From Chelonoidis abingdonii (Eukaryota > Chordata > Testudines > Testudinidae), in the NCBI RefSeq assembly GCF_003597395.2, contig NC_133777.1:6248799-6312798 (forward strand): a stretch of DNA of 64,000 bases, read 5' to 3'. The notes under the pieces were generated by a model, which searched no databases, was not told the origin of the DNA, and saw only the letters and a program-made list of their open reading frames with translations. A program made the position numbers and the translations under genes. How positions within the stretch are numbered: the first letter of the stretch is position 1; the number at the start of each line of letters is the position of its first letter. This document shows, one piece after another, positions 1-31,706 of this stretch.

Positions 1-216
1 AGTGTGCCGGGCAAGGAAGTGAATGGATTCCCAGTTTTAGCTGGCACCTCAGCGCAGCTTTCGCAGCTGAGTTGAATGAAGGTGGAGCATCAGCTGTTTG
101 ACATGTGATTGACATGTGTGCCATCTATAATGGTTCTGGGAAAGAATAGCCTCTCTCCATGCAGCATGCAAAGCCTCATGGGAAATTCAGGCTCCAAAAT
201 TTCCGAGCCTCAAAAT

Positions 217-478
217 CAGGGGCGGCTCTAGGTATTTCGCCGCCCCAAGCACGGTAGGCAGGCTGCCTTCGACGGCTTGCCTGTGGGAGGTCCCCGGTCC
301 TGCGGATTCGGCAGCACGCCTGCGGGAGGTCCGCCAAAGTCGCAGGACCAGCGGACCCTCCTCAGGCATGCCACCAAAGGCAACCTGCCAACTGCCCTCA
401 CGGTGACCGGCAGAGCGCCCCCCGTGGCTTGACACCTCAGGCATGCACTTGGCGTGCTGGTGCCTGGAGCCGCCCCTG
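217..478. mobile_element. Non-autonomous hAT element, 262 bp
   Basis: The terminal inverted repeats are caggggcggctctagg and its near-exact reverse complement cctggagccgcccctg. A perfect 8-bp target-site duplication CTCAAAAT lies at 209-216 and 479-486. No coding capacity is seen. Confidence 0.88.
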
Positions 479-1912
479 CTCAAAATAAATGCTGGGGTAT
501 TCAGCAGACAAGAGACAACACACCAGCTAGTAATGTTTAGGGGTGAGAGGAAACTTTCCCCGAGCGCCTACTGCAGGGTTCTGTGCACCACCTGGGCCTG
601 GCCCTCTCAGAGGCTGGGTTCTGGACCAGTGGACATGGGTCTGATCCAGGCTCCTATCCCCGCTTGACTTTTCTGCATTGCCGGGCGGTTGAACAGATCC
701 CTAATGGCTTTCGGCTGCGCTTTCTCCTCGCCCTGCCTGTCACTTGACAAACCCCATCCAGCTCCAACTGCTATTCTGCCGAGCTCAGCCCTCAGATCAG
801 TCCCTGCTGGAGGGTGCGAATTCCCAGACAGACATAGGGTCAGATTCTGTGCCACGCCAACTCGCAGCTCCAGAAGAAGGAGGGACAATGTGACAGTAAG
901 CCTCCGTCGTGTACCCTGCCAAGCCTCCAGAGGCTGAAGCAAATGCCCGAGCATTACTGAGGCTGGGAGCTGATCCAAAGTATGGCAAGCCTGCAGGACT
1001 TGGAGCTACACACACCTCTCTTGCACCTGGGCTCGTGAGGGGACGGGCACACGGATGCCCTGTGCAACGCCTGCACCGAGGGAATTCTCCCCAGCCCAGC
1101 TGCAGGGCTTTGCCAGCACTCAGGGACCACGGCAGGTGAGCTACTCTCCTCTGGACAGCTCAAGCAAAGCTACGCCGAGTGCTGCTTCAGGGTTTAAAAT
1201 GACCTTGTGGAAGGAGGCGTTTAAAGATCCGGGTAACGTCGCTGCTCCGGAGGGCAAAGCACAGTCATGCAGCTGCAGCAGCAGAGCTCCTCGCCACTGA
1301 ACAAACAAGCCAGCAGGCCCAGCTCACCGCTGGTCTGGCCGGATTTGCTCGCTCTGCCCTTGCACGTCAGCGTGACTGGATGGAACACAACAAGACCAGG
1401 CCCAGCACAACAGCAAACTTCTCCGTTCCAATGCCAGGACTGGAGCCACAAAGATGACGGCCCATGGCTATTGACACAGTAATGCTGCACACGCAATACA
1501 CGCCAGCAGCATTGCCCCTTACCGCTCAACCCTGCCGCAGCAGCCTGCCCCGGCTCCTTCTTGACCCCCCAAAATGACAGCTCATGCCCTCACTGGATAT
1601 GGGCACACACAGAGCTGTCCTTAGGCATAGGCAACATAGGCAGCTGCGTAGGGCACCTGAAAATTTGGGGGCACCACTGGGTCTTAGTGTCCACCCTCTT
1701 GTTTTCCTATCCCTGTTCTGATCCTTCCTGCAGGCTCCCACAGATGGCTGTTTAGCCTGGTGAGACTTCCTTGGGAGGGAATCTAGTAGTTAAAAGTGAA
1801 AAAACCTCCAGCCTGCCAGACCTATTAGCACAACATTGAAACTGTTAAAGAGACATTTCAAGGGGTAGATAAAGCATGTTAACAGGCATTTGCACCTAGG
1901 TATTATACTGAA

Positions 1913-2060
1913 GGTTTCAGAGTGGTAGTCCTGTTAATTGTATCAGGCAAAAGACAAGGACGAGTGCCTTGTGCCACCTCAACAGACACAATTATTTGGG
2001 CATAAGATTCGTGGCTAGAACCCATTCATCAGTGTCACGAAGCTTATGCCCAAATAAAAT
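1913..2060 (-). mobile_element. Diverged Penelope-like terminal fragment
   Basis: It shares the tgtggcacc-type arm and the tttgggcataag block with the copy at 10.1 kb. On the - strand it has CTGATGA (2032-2026) and a GAAT in place of GAAA (2010-2007). Confidence 0.5.
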
Positions 2061-4228
2061 TTATACTGTCGTTTCTGACTATCTGACAAAACAGTTGTGC
2101 ATTTAATGTATTATTACACGACATGTCGTCTACAGGACCTTAGTTTAAAATTTTGCTTTAAATAAATATTTCATTAGTGGGTGGTGAGATTATAAAATTC
2201 ACATTTCTAAAAAAATTGCTTGCATAGAGTTTTAGATGCACAATCATTTAGCCTTAAATGTGTGGATCTTCAACATACAAGTTTTTTAAATAAATTCCTT
2301 CAAAGACCTCCCTTATCTAAATATTACATAATTACTTATTATGATTAAAAAAAGTGCTTCCAAGTCTTCCTGTCCTTTCTGTCCATCCTTACCAACCTCT
2401 ACCCCACTTCCCACTGGAGAAGCCCTTAAAGGGACAACAGTCCTTCCCTTCCAGATAGCGGACAAGAGTTTCCTTCTTTACTTCGACTATCCGCCTGAAC
2501 TAGTTTTAAAAAAGAACCTCCAGCAAGAATCAAGTCCTTAGTAGACATTAAAATCCTTGTATATACCTAAATCTGGAAACATATTTTTAAAAGTTGGTGA
2601 AATTTCATAACCATGTCTCTTGTTATGGAGATCACACAAAGTAAATTACTGTTCCCTTTTTCTAAAAGCAATGAACATTATTATGAATACACTAAACCTC
2701 TCTGATTAATTTAAAATAATGTCTTTATTTCAATGAGTTCAATATGTAGTAATCTGGAATGCTGGCTTAAGGTTTGAGTACATTTAAAATATAAATTCAG
2801 CTTAGAAATACTGATTAAGAAAATGTAAAAAAGAAGAGCTGCATCATGTATTCCATTATATGTAATGTTGTATTCAGCAGGACAGCTGACTCACCCTTAC
2901 TACGAAGTTTTTGCAAATAAATCTCTGACAAACTTCAGGGCATATCAAAAAACCTGTGACTGACATTTTTTATTCCCAAATTTTAGTGCTTTTAATTAGG
3001 TACTTTCTTCATGTCCATTCTGCATGAGGGAGAGGGTATGGGAGTCTCTGCGGGGAACTGTGACTCTCCACCACCATGAGGCAGGCAGGGCATCTCATTA
3101 TCCTTTGCTGTCTTGTCCCTTCTCCCCCTCCCCCACCAGGCTGTGAGCTTGGCTACCATCCAGCATAGGGGCACCAGTTTAATAATACCACGTAGGGCCC
3201 CATAAATCCTAAGGACGGCCCTGGGCACACACCTCCGTGGGGTGGAACCGCCCCCTGAGGTGGCTTTCACTCTCATCCCCCCAGGGTCTGTTTGAACCAG
3301 CGGGGAGTCAGCTCCCCACCCTGGATCTTTTCCAGGGTACTCACAGGTGTGTTTGTTTGCACATAGGGAATGGCATCCGAACCAGCACGGTGGGTCATAT
3401 AAACAAAACAGGCCAGGCCGCAGGACGCGACACAACCAGCCATGACGTGCAGTAGTTAGACAGCCTGCTTGAAGGAACACATGCATCTTTCCAGCCACAA
3501 AAAACGGTTGGTTCAATCCAGTGTATATTTCCCAGTGAGCCAAACTGCACAAATTCTCCTCAATCGCAGCACCAGATTAAACAGAGCAGCCAGGTGTGAA
3601 CCCTTGTAACTACGATAAACTGCCAGCGACTTTCAAGTAACACTGCCAGCTTGCAGCCGAGTCAGCTTTTAAAAAGGAAGGTAACGTCACGGCAGATCTT
3701 ACCTCCAGCTCTAAGTCCATGGTTCCCAACCTTGACACCTTTCATTGCATTATTTTGAGGCACGTCACCATATTGTCTCCAAATCAATTCACCCTCTTAT
3801 TATCTTGCTTTAAGCTGTTTACCGCCCTTGCGATTCACAGTCTGGACAGTAAAATGAATGATGTTAGAGTCCAGCTCCAACACGAACCAAAATACAAGGG
3901 AAGGGTTTTTGTTCTCATATGTCGTTTTTCAAAAAAATTCCGCCACACGCCTGTGGGGAAATGCTACCCTAAATCATCTGGCCAGTGTCTGTGGCTTTAC
4001 GGCCACGTTTTCCTATTCCCCTCCTCCCCACTGCAGAGTGAAAGACGCACCTAAACCAAGAGGGGAAGCTGTGTAACTGTAGCTGAGGCCTGGCCTGACC
4101 TGAGTAATTAACACATGGAGGCCTCATCTCTTGGAGGATCGCATTAGAGAGCAATGCTTTGTCCTCTGACATTCTTTGGCTATGGGAATCTTGGGTGTTT
4201 CTGGGAACAGCAAGAGGTAAGGCATTTG

Positions 4229-5010
4229 CAGACGAGGGTTGCCAACTTTCTGATTGCAGAAAACCGAACATCCTTGCCCCTTCCTGCCATGCCCCCAGAC
4301 CTGGCCCCTTGCCCCAAGGCCTCGCCCTGGATCACTCTATCCCGCTCCTCTCCATCACTCACTCTCCCCCACCTTCGCTCATTCACTTATTTTCACCAGG
4401 CTGGGGCAAGCGGTTGGTGTGCAGGAGGGGGTGAGGGCTCCAGCTAGGGGCCCAGGCTCTTGGGTGGGGCCAGGGATGAGCGGTTTGGGATGCAGGAGAG
4501 GGCTCAGAGTGTGGGAGAGGGCTCTGGGCTGGGGCAGGGGAGTGGGATTGAGTAGGGGGTGCAGGCTCTGGGAGGAAGTTGGGGTGAAGGAGGGGGCTCA
4601 GGGCTGGAGCAGGGAGTTGTAGTGTGGACTCCAGGAAGGAGGGAGCTCAGGCCTGGGGCAGGAGGTTGGGGCATGGGAGCAGATTCAGTGTACAGGCTCT
4701 GGGTGGCGCTTACCTCAGGTGGCCCCGAGAAGAGGCAACATGTCCCTCTGGCTCCTAGGTGCCGGAGCACTGGGCGGCCCAGGGGGCTCTGTGCACTGTC
4801 CCACCCAGAGGCGCCGCCCCCGCGGCTCCCATTGGCTGCAGTTCCTGGCCAATGGGAACTGCGGAGCTGGGATGATGGCAAGGGCAGCACACAGAGCCCC
4901 TCTGTCAGCCCTGACCTAGGAGCTGAAGGGACATGCTGGCAGGTTCTGGGAGCTGCGCAGAGCTGGCCACTGTGGCCCGGTTGGGTTAGCAGTGCATTCG
5001 ACCGAGCATT
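4229..5010. repeat. Interspersed repeat with G-rich tandem core
   Basis: It begins with agggttgccaactttctgat, like the short MITEs at 43-44 kb, then passes into a G-rich run of imperfect repeats (gcaggagggggtgagggctc type) from 4405 to 4700. The right end is uncertain and no target duplication was found. Confidence 0.5.
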
Positions 5011-5159
5011 CCTGGCAACGCTACGACAGACAGAAGTGTAGATCCTGTCCCCTTCACACAAGGAATCGTAGCTTTGCCAAAAGAAATCAGGGACCTTGGC
5101 TTCCCGTGCTACATTCCACTGTTAGAAAGAAAGGCTGTTGAGTAGGGAACAGGAGTCAA

Positions 5160-5350
5160 GACTCCTGGGTTCTGCTCCTGACTCATCCTCATGACTTTGG
5201 GCAAGTCATGTAAACAGTCTGGGTGAATTCCTGGCTTGAAGTCAGTGCAAGTTTTGCCACTGACTTCACCAGAGGCAGGACTTCACCCTCTGTGCCCTAG
5301 TTTGTCAGTAAAATGGGGTTAACAACACCTCCCTCCCAGGGCTTAATGAA
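5160..5350 (+). repeat. MIR-like SINE relic
   Basis: The CORE-SINE signature gactttgggcaagtcatgta is followed by cctagtttgtcagtaaaatg. Confidence 0.6.
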
Positions 5351-6233
5351 AGCTCATGACGGACGAGACGTTGTCAGCCGCTGGCGGCTGGAAAGTACAA
5401 AGCGCTCTGCTTGGGGCCGGAATGCTGGCTCAAATGACGCTGAGATGGAAATCTCAAAAGTTCCCTCATTTGCAGCCTGTCTCCTAAGCCAAGAGATTTG
5501 CACGCCACGCAGCGACGGCATGGATACAGAGGGGTGGAATATTACAGGGTAGACGTGGAAGGTGCTGCTGGCTAAAGGACTCAGGTTCTAGTCCCAGCGT
5601 CTCAGAGAGGAGGATAACATACGACTCCACTCTCTGCAGAGCACGTGTGAAGGCTGCCATCTTGGCCAATGCACCAGAGGTTTCTGGAGCTCAAAGCGTG
5701 AGCTGCTACAGTTTGAGCTAACGAGTCAAGATTCAATAGCTGGGGGCTGTAACTGGCCCATATCCTCTGCGTATTGGTGTGGGGAACCCAGCGTGGGACC
5801 CAGGGCTCTGTCACAGAGTGCTCACAGCAGGGGGCTGGATTTTCAAGGCACAGTATGAGTTTGCTGAGCTGAGCAAGGTCCGGCTCTCATAAAGAGATGC
5901 ACATAGGGGTAGTTCCATTGACTTCTAGGAGACTGCTTCCCTGGGTAAAGGTACCGCCGGTGCCTAAGCACCTACAGGATCAGGACCCTGAGCTGGTGGG
6001 TATGTCCCCTGCTTGTCTGATGCGAGTTCTTGGGACCTGCTCCGAGTGCAGCTCCCTGCCAGGGAAAGGCAGGGTCCTCATCTGGTGAGCCCCATTGGTT
6101 TGTGTCCCAGGCAGATCACATAATCTTGGCAGTTAAAGTCACATCACCCCGATGACCGTCTTGCTCTGCTTCCAACTTCAGCTCCAACATGAGCTGAGGA
6201 CACGCTGTGCCCCATTCCGCTAGAGTTGGTGAT

Positions 6234-6325
6234 TAATCATAGAATCTCAGGGCTGGAAGGGACCTCAGGCGGCCATCTAGTCCCACCCCCTGCTCAGAGC
6301 GGGACCAATCCCCAATGTCAGATCT
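6234..6325 (-). mobile_element. CR1 3' end fragment
   Basis: The sequence catagaatctcagggctgg begins the reverse complement of the CR1 3' terminus. It is a short 5'-truncated copy in the FAM83G intron upstream of the first exon seen. Confidence 0.82.
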
Positions 6326-6737
6326 CATTTGAACGCAGGGATTGCCAGCTTCCGGTTGGTACCACGCAGAGTTCTATATAGCGGGTGTCAATCCAGAGGC
6401 AGATAAAATCATGTAAGAATTGCCTTGATGGGGAAAGCAGCGCGGTAAATCAGAGGGAAATCCCACTTCCTTAGGAGGCTAGAAACACTTGGACGGCACC
6501 AGTACAACTGCACTGAGGACTAGTGAACATTTCCCAGAGCCGGTCTTGCCCCAGGGATCAGAGAAGGCAGGAACTGTCCTTTTGTTCTGTTTTTGTACAG
6601 CACCTAGCACCCTGGGGGCCTGGGACGTGGGGATCCTGTAATAAGTAATAATAATTTCAGTCCCTGACTTGAGGTGGAACAGCAGGGGTCAGTCAGTGAA
6701 GCGACTCACTGCACTCTAGCCTGTGCATATCATTTGA

Positions 6738-25767
<19,030 letters not shown>

Positions 25768-25856
25768 GTACCGAAGCAGGTGGACTGCAAGTATTCAGAG
25801 GCCATAGAGCGGGGAGATGCAATTCCGCGAGGGAGGGGGAATATGTTTACATTTAC

Positions 25857-26062
25857 CTGGTCGGTACACCAGTACCAAGTGGCCAAGACAGACAGCCCGA
25901 GAGTCATGCCAGTCCAGGGGAGGTCTCCGGAGACGGGATCTCGGAAGAGGTGCATGGCGTCCACTCTGGGCAGGTGGCATGTTGTGTTGGGGATAATCTT
26001 GGCCGGAACAGCCTTTAAATAAGCCTCTGCCAGGTTCTGGTATCCTCCGATCTTGCTAAACG
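25857..26062 (-). CDS. SLC5A10: SLC5A10 coding exon 8
   Basis: This exon has 206 nt. It completes an alanine codon and then encodes FSKIGGYQNLAEAYLKAV through LATWYWCTDQ. The acceptor is cccttccag and the donor gtaaat. It contains an extracellular NTT sequon before CHLPR and the WYWCTDQ block of the sugar-transporting SLC5 proteins. The stop codon of FAM83G on the opposite strand is 89 bp past the donor side. Confidence 0.95.
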
Positions 26063-26576
26063 CTGGAAGGGAACGGGGAGGGGAAGCTGATTAGAGCACT
26101 GAAATACAAGCAGATCAGCGGGCAAAAACCACAGCGACCTTCCCAGGCAGAATCTTTCCTCCCTTCCCGCTTGCCCCGAGAAGCAGGGCCGGGGAAAGAA
26201 CCACCGCACGTTACGACAGAATTTTATTCTTATTTAAGAGACAGCTGAGGTTTTGCACAATTGGGCCCGGTAGAGTCCTGCTCCCCCCAGGGGACGCATC
26301 CCAGGTCCTGGATCCAGGCTCCCCATTGGGACGCTCTCTCCACTGAGTTTGTACTTCCAATGAGTCGCTTTTATTAAAGCACAAAGGTCCCTGGGCAGCC
26401 GAACGTTCTTGTTGAAGTGGTAAACGCGAGCAGAGGGGGTAGCGACTGACTTGATCCGTGACGGTGCTAAGTGCATCCTTTGGCTCAGGGGTCAGGCCAT
26501 TTTTTAGCGATCTAGGTAGTGACCTGATAGCCCCATAGTCTCTGGGTACCTAGACTCACTTCACTGGGTTTTCTTA

Positions 26577-26795
26577 GGGTCCATCTACGCTCCGAGCCGA
26601 GGTGACTGCAGCACGTGGAGACATATCTGAGGTTGCTTCGACCTAGCCAGCGTGAGCTGCCCACCCCGCCAGGTATCCTGGCTAGGTACTCGAGAGGCTA
26701 GACCGTACTGCTATTGGGACAGGAGCTGGCTAGCGCGGGCATGGCTGGACGTGCTACATTCACATTCACAGCTCCGGCTGCAGCGCAGATGTACC
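26577..26795. repeat. DNA-transposon-like repeat with short inverted ends
   Basis: The ends agggtccatctacgct and cgcagatgtaccct form an imperfect inverted pair. No clear target duplication is seen. Confidence 0.4.
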
Positions 26796-28004
26796 CTGAG
26801 AAATAGCATCTTCTCTCTGGCGCAGTTAATTCCCCCGGGTGAAAGTGACACCTGTGCTAAAGGCCTAGCCCCCTGCTCTCCCCAAACCATCCCAAGCCTG
26901 GGCAGCCACTGGCAAATGAACCCCAGATTACAGACCCCACTTTCAGCCCCATCGCTCCACTCCCAGCCCCGCCAGCTTACGCACCAGCGACACTCATTGC
27001 TGCACAATGATCTTGTGGAGCACCCAGCTGCATGACTGCCTCGGGTAGTGCTGCGACGCGGGAATCCAGGCTTGCTTCTTCGCAGCCGCTGGGAAATGGA
27101 GCTAAATTCACCTTGCAGTTGCCCCACTGAAGCCAGGGGATTACCCTGGCTAGCCGGAAGGAGAATTTGGCCATGGATGCATAGGAAGGCAACCTACTTG
27201 GCTTACAAAAGGAGGAGGGAAGATGCCTCTCCCTTTCCTCAGTGCTTCCTTCCTAGCCAGTCCATGCAAGAGCACGAACACCCCTTGTCTGTGGTCACTT
27301 CTCATGAGAGCAGGCGCTCCAGGTGTTTGCATCCCATCCACAGCATGCTAGGCCGTACAGTGACGGTTACTCACACCCAAGAGGAGCTCCCAGAGTATCC
27401 TCTTGCCCAAGCCCATGCCATGCCCCCACTGGGCACTGAGCACAGACTCCTGCACCACGGCGGATGGGGCAGAGGCGAGGTAGCCATCTGGGGGCAGGTT
27501 GAGGAAGCAGCCCCACTATGAAGGGCTGGGCAAACCCCAGGCCCAGATATCGGAGGCTGCTTCTAGCACAACTTGTGGTGTTTGGGGCTGAATCCAACTC
27601 TCAGCACCTTGGCATTAGCGGCAGGTTAGATTCATGGGATTGCTGGATCGGTATGGACCCTCCCCTCCACCCTCCACACCGCCTTTCTGTGCCCTTTGAA
27701 GGGGTCTATGCCAGGGCTGCCACCCTCATGACTAGCTAGTGCCCATAAGTCACAGTGGCTGGCAGCCGAGAGAATTACCAGCACAGCCCATGGAAACCGA
27801 ACGCCCTGGTAGTGCTCCTCTGGGTCCAGGCCAGAACTGGGAGCCAGGTGAAAGGCCTGGGCCATCTGCTGGGTCTGCCCCATGGAGCCTTTCATGCTCC
27901 AGCCTGCTGCGGATTTGTGTCCAAATCTGCAGACTCTTAAGCTGGATGCTCCCAAACACAGGCGTCCTTGGCTGGGAATTCGTTACTGAGAATTCACACT
28001 CAGG

Positions 28005-28127
28005 TAGGGTGACCAGATGTCCCGATTTTATAGGGACACTCCCGATTTTTGGGTCTTTTTCTTATATAGGCTCCTATAACCCTTCACCCCCATCCCGATT
28101 TTTCACATTTGCTGTCTGGTCACCCTA
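28005..28127. mobile_element. Short hAT MITE, 123 bp
   Basis: The terminal inverted repeats are TAGGGTGACCAG and CTGGTCACCCTA. A perfect 8-bp duplication CACTCAGG lies at 27997-28004 and 28128-28135. It lies in SLC5A10 intron 7. Confidence 0.92.
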
Positions 28128-28157
28128 CACTCAGGTAACAACGGCCCCGAGCCCAGA

Positions 28158-28199
28158 CTTTATTCCTTTATTCTTTATTCCTTTATTCTTTATTTATCA
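28158..28199 (+). repeat. Tandem TTTATTC-type repeat
   Basis: A 15-bp unit ctttattcctttatt is repeated about 2.6 times. It begins 22 bp past the right target duplication of the MITE at 28005-28127. Confidence 0.85.
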
Positions 28200-28689
28200 C
28201 AATGGGCAGAGGGGCCCATTGCAATCCCCTGGTCTGACCTCCCGCAGGACACAGCCCAGAACTGCCCTGGGTTCCTGCCTGTTTGAGCGTGAGCAGCTCT
28301 TGTAGAAAAACATCCACCCTTCTACCTTCTCCTCTTCATGTCCCCTGACCCCCTGCACTGTGGGGACACTGAGATGGGGCTTCCCCCTCCAGAAATGAGC
28401 CTGACCAAACTCCGATCCAAACACCCCAGAACTCTGGGCTGATCGAAGTGCAGTGCTCTGTTTTGTCAGCGGTCCCCAGCTTTGTAAGCGGCCAAGGCAA
28501 ACAGCTCCCAGCAGTAGACGTTTGAGATCTGGGTCCCACTCTCAAGTTCATGGCGTGAGTCCATCCCGGTTCCCTTTTTAAGATGCCACCCCAAAAATCC
28601 ACACTACTCCCCCCTCGGTGTCTTTCCATTCCAGTGCAGTTCCATGGCCATGTGAGCTGAGGACCTGAGTAACTCAGGCAGCGGTTACG

Positions 28690-28795
28690 GGCCCACCACA
28701 GGAGCAGGTGGATGAGGGTCTCTGGCTTGCGATGGGCAGGAGGGTCAGACTAGATGATCCCGATGGTCTCTTCTTCTCAGAAGTCTGGGAGTCTG
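28690..28795 (+). mobile_element. Old CR1 3' fragment
   Basis: The segment ggtcagactagatgatcccg resembles the CR1 3' end (gttggactagatgacctcct). It is diverged and short, and lies in SLC5A10 intron 7. Confidence 0.5.
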
Positions 28796-30104
28796 TGGTT
28801 TAGTCTTGGGACCATCAATCCCAGGCCAAAGTCAGAGGGGGTGGATGGATGTTTTCAGAGCATCGTCTGAGGACTCGAACCCTCTCACACGCACACACAC
28901 GCCACTTTGAGAACAGGCCCGTCGCATTGAGGAGAGAATCAGTGTTTGTAAGCTCACCCTGCCCCTGTGAAAGGGGAAGTGGCTACACGCCCACACCTGG
29001 TTAATCCCGGTGTGGGCGAGCCAAAGACCGGGGTTGGTGGGAAGCAGCAATACATGCTCTCTAAAACGGGCGGGCGGTTAGTGAATGCTGAATCATACTG
29101 GAAAGCAAGTAGATGCACTCCGGGCCCTGCAGTATTTCCAAAGGCAGCAGTTTGCACGCAGCACCACTGGCATTTGCACACACGGGAGGTGTGGACCAAC
29201 AGAAGGATGTTGCAGTTTGGGAGGCCTGCTGAGAATTTCCCCCACAGCTGCCTCATTAATGCCCAATGTGTTCACACACCAGGATTAACATTTTTGTGGT
29301 GCACACCAAAAGGCATCAGGGATTTAGGCTGTGATTTCAATGACTTGCCATGGTAACCAAGCCATGAGCCACAACAAGAGGGTGTGTGCACGCGATGGTA
29401 CATTCCTCCCCAGAGGTCGGGACAAGGACTGTTTGCACCAATGCCACGTTTGCGAGAGCCGGCCCAGGGCTAATGCTGGATAGGGGGATCCCAGTCCAGA
29501 GCCCTGCGCCAGGCTGCTTGATTTTACCCCATCTAGAGCTGGGCTTCCAACGGTGGGGTTGGGTTGATGGCAGTTCCAAAACGTTTTTCAAAAACTGTTT
29601 GTTAATTGACACATTTTGATTCAATTCAAATTTTTTTTTTTTTTTTACATTTTTAAAATAAAATTTGGGGGAAAATTAAACAAAATTGGGGAGGAAGGAA
29701 ATTCCAAAACATAAAGTCATTTCAACCCCCAAAACTGAAACCTTTCTGAAAATGTCAAGTCAAGATTTTGGAATTGTTTTTAGGGAAGTTGGTTTTTGTT
29801 TGATTTTTCTTGACCGGAAATATTTGCGGAAATCAACCCAAGTTCACAAAATGTTTCAGTTGACTTGGATCTGCACGTTTCAACTGTCAAAAATTTCAGG
29901 TGAAAAAATTTTGCCCAGTTCTACTCCCAACTATGTGGTCATGGCTCAGTTTTTGTAGAACAGCCTGGTGGGGGTAGCTGTTTGTTACATGAACCCCGTA
30001 CGAACCCGCTCTCCATGCAGTCACATGGTGCAGGTATTTCCCAGCAGGATTTGGTGACTTGAGGCTGTCCTTAAAGTATTGTGCTGTTGAGTATTTCTAC
30101 AACG

Positions 30105-30190
30105 ACAGCCCAAAATGAGTAGTTCGCAGGGACTGAACCTGTGACCTCTGATTTAAAAGCACAGGCCTCTACTGCTTGAGCTCAAGGAAC
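30105..30190 (-). mobile_element. tRNA-like SINE fragment
   Basis: On the - strand a box B match GGTTCAGTCC (30139-30130) follows a tRNA-like arm (agcagtagaggcc). There is no clean cloverleaf, so a tRNA-derived SINE is more likely than a tRNA gene. Confidence 0.45.
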
Positions 30191-30254
30191 AGCTATTTTG
30201 CAGCTGGCTGGTAGTAGCGGATTCAACCCTGTATGCGTGATCTAGCCACTAGAA

Positions 30255-30377
30255 TAGGTTGACCAGACAGCGAGTGTGAAAAATCGGGACAGGGTGGGGG
30301 GATAATAGGAACCTATATAAGAAAAAGACCCAGAAATCAGGACTGTCCCTATAAAATCGGGACATCTGGTCACCCTA
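30255..30377. mobile_element. Short hAT MITE, 123 bp, inverted copy
   Basis: This is the same family and exact length as 28005-28127, in opposite orientation. The target duplication is cactagaa/cactagag (7 of 8), at 30247-30254 and 30378-30385. It also lies in SLC5A10 intron 7. Confidence 0.9.
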
Positions 30378-30696
30378 CACTAGAGGGCGACAAAGAGGCA
30401 TTTGGGAATGCCAGCCCCCCATGAGCAGACACCCGTGTGCAGCAAGGATCGCGGAGATGTTGGCCGGGGAAGCGGGGGTGCCTGTGCTCTACCCTCGACT
30501 CTGCCCCTGACTCCCCAGTGATCTAGGACAAGTCACGTAGGTCAAAGCTGGTCAGGCTTGGGTGCTTCACCTGATTTTGTTGGGAGCTGCTGGCGCCCAG
30601 CACCTCAGGAATCAGGCCAGTTACTTAGTCTCTGAGACTCTTCACCAGGAGTCCCCCCATCCCCCACCCCAGTGCAGACGTAACTCACTCTGGAGT

Positions 30697-30966
30697 TAGG
30701 ATGTCTACACTTGGACGACTGTAGCAGCGCAACGGCAGTGTTGCAGTGCAGACATTCACTACAGCCCTGGGAGGGGGGTTCCCAGCAGCATAGACAATCC
30801 ATCTACCCGAGAGGCAGCGGATAGTTCAACACAAGAATTCTTCTGTCAACCTAGCACTGTCTACGCTCAAGGCTGGGCGACAGAGCTATGTCTCTCGGGG
30901 GATGGATTTTTCTCACCCCTAAGAGCCATAGCTGTGTCATTGTATGTTCCCAGTGTAGACCACCTA
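30697..30966. repeat. DNA-transposon-like repeat (ctacact type)
   Basis: It is bounded by gtctacacttgg and ccagtgtagac, with internal gaattcttctgtcaacctag shared with 11.3 kb and 45.8 kb. Confidence 0.5.
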
Positions 30967-31706
30967 TAGGGAGAGACACCCAGCTGTGAAAATTGTGCTT
31001 TAACCCTTCTGCGCCCAAGTGCCCTGTCCATGAAAGGAGGAGAACGAGACTCCTCTACCTGCCAGGGGTGTTGTGAGGCTCTATTCACTCAGGTGCTCCA
31101 GTGATGAGCACCTGGAAATGCCTGTGGATGAAGTCAGAGCAAAGCCGGAGGAAGACCCTGAGGAAGAGAAGTGAGTGCCCTACACCAGTTCCAGCTCCCT
31201 GGCTACATGCACGTGGGACGCCGACTCCCTCACACCTCGGCTTTTGCTGTGCATGTTGCAGAGAAGATCAAAGGAAGTGGCACTCTGCTGTGGGCGGATC
31301 CATTCCCGCAATGCCCCAAATAACACCCTGGGAGTCAACAGCTGGGAATTCCTTGGAGAAAAACTTGAAGTTCCACTTGATAGTCTGTTACCTAACCAGC
31401 CTGGCATCCTATATCGATCACATGGATCCCGAGAACTGCCCCGTAGAACAGTGAAGCAGGAAGGGCACTAGGTAGGGAAGTCACCCCTGTGCAGAGACTC
31501 AGCATGAAGTCTGTGCATCACTTAGCCCCACAGGGCATGCACACATGGGATATGGCCACAGGGGAGCATAAGCCATCTGCAGAGCGACGAAGCTCACCCT
31601 AAACGTCTGGGTATGTGACTCGCTCGGATCAGGTATTTTAATTTATTTTGCACAAGGAAAGAGGTTTCCCTGGAGCAGGGGTGTCTATGCGGCTCCCTGG
31701 CCTTAC

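Larger units (their letters stand above)
26063..31706. other. SLC5A10 intron 7
   Basis: It holds two inverted 123-bp MITEs, a tRNA-like SINE, an old CR1 fragment and ctacact-type repeats. The segment 29560-29960 is AT-rich and unassigned. Two exon-like open segments on the + strand near 31.1-31.45 kb are discussed in the findings. Confidence 0.55.

Noticed and set aside
2992..3552. 186-codon open frame on the - strand
   Set aside because: Its composition looks random and Cys/Trp-rich, there is no recognised homologue, and part overlaps repeat-like sequence.
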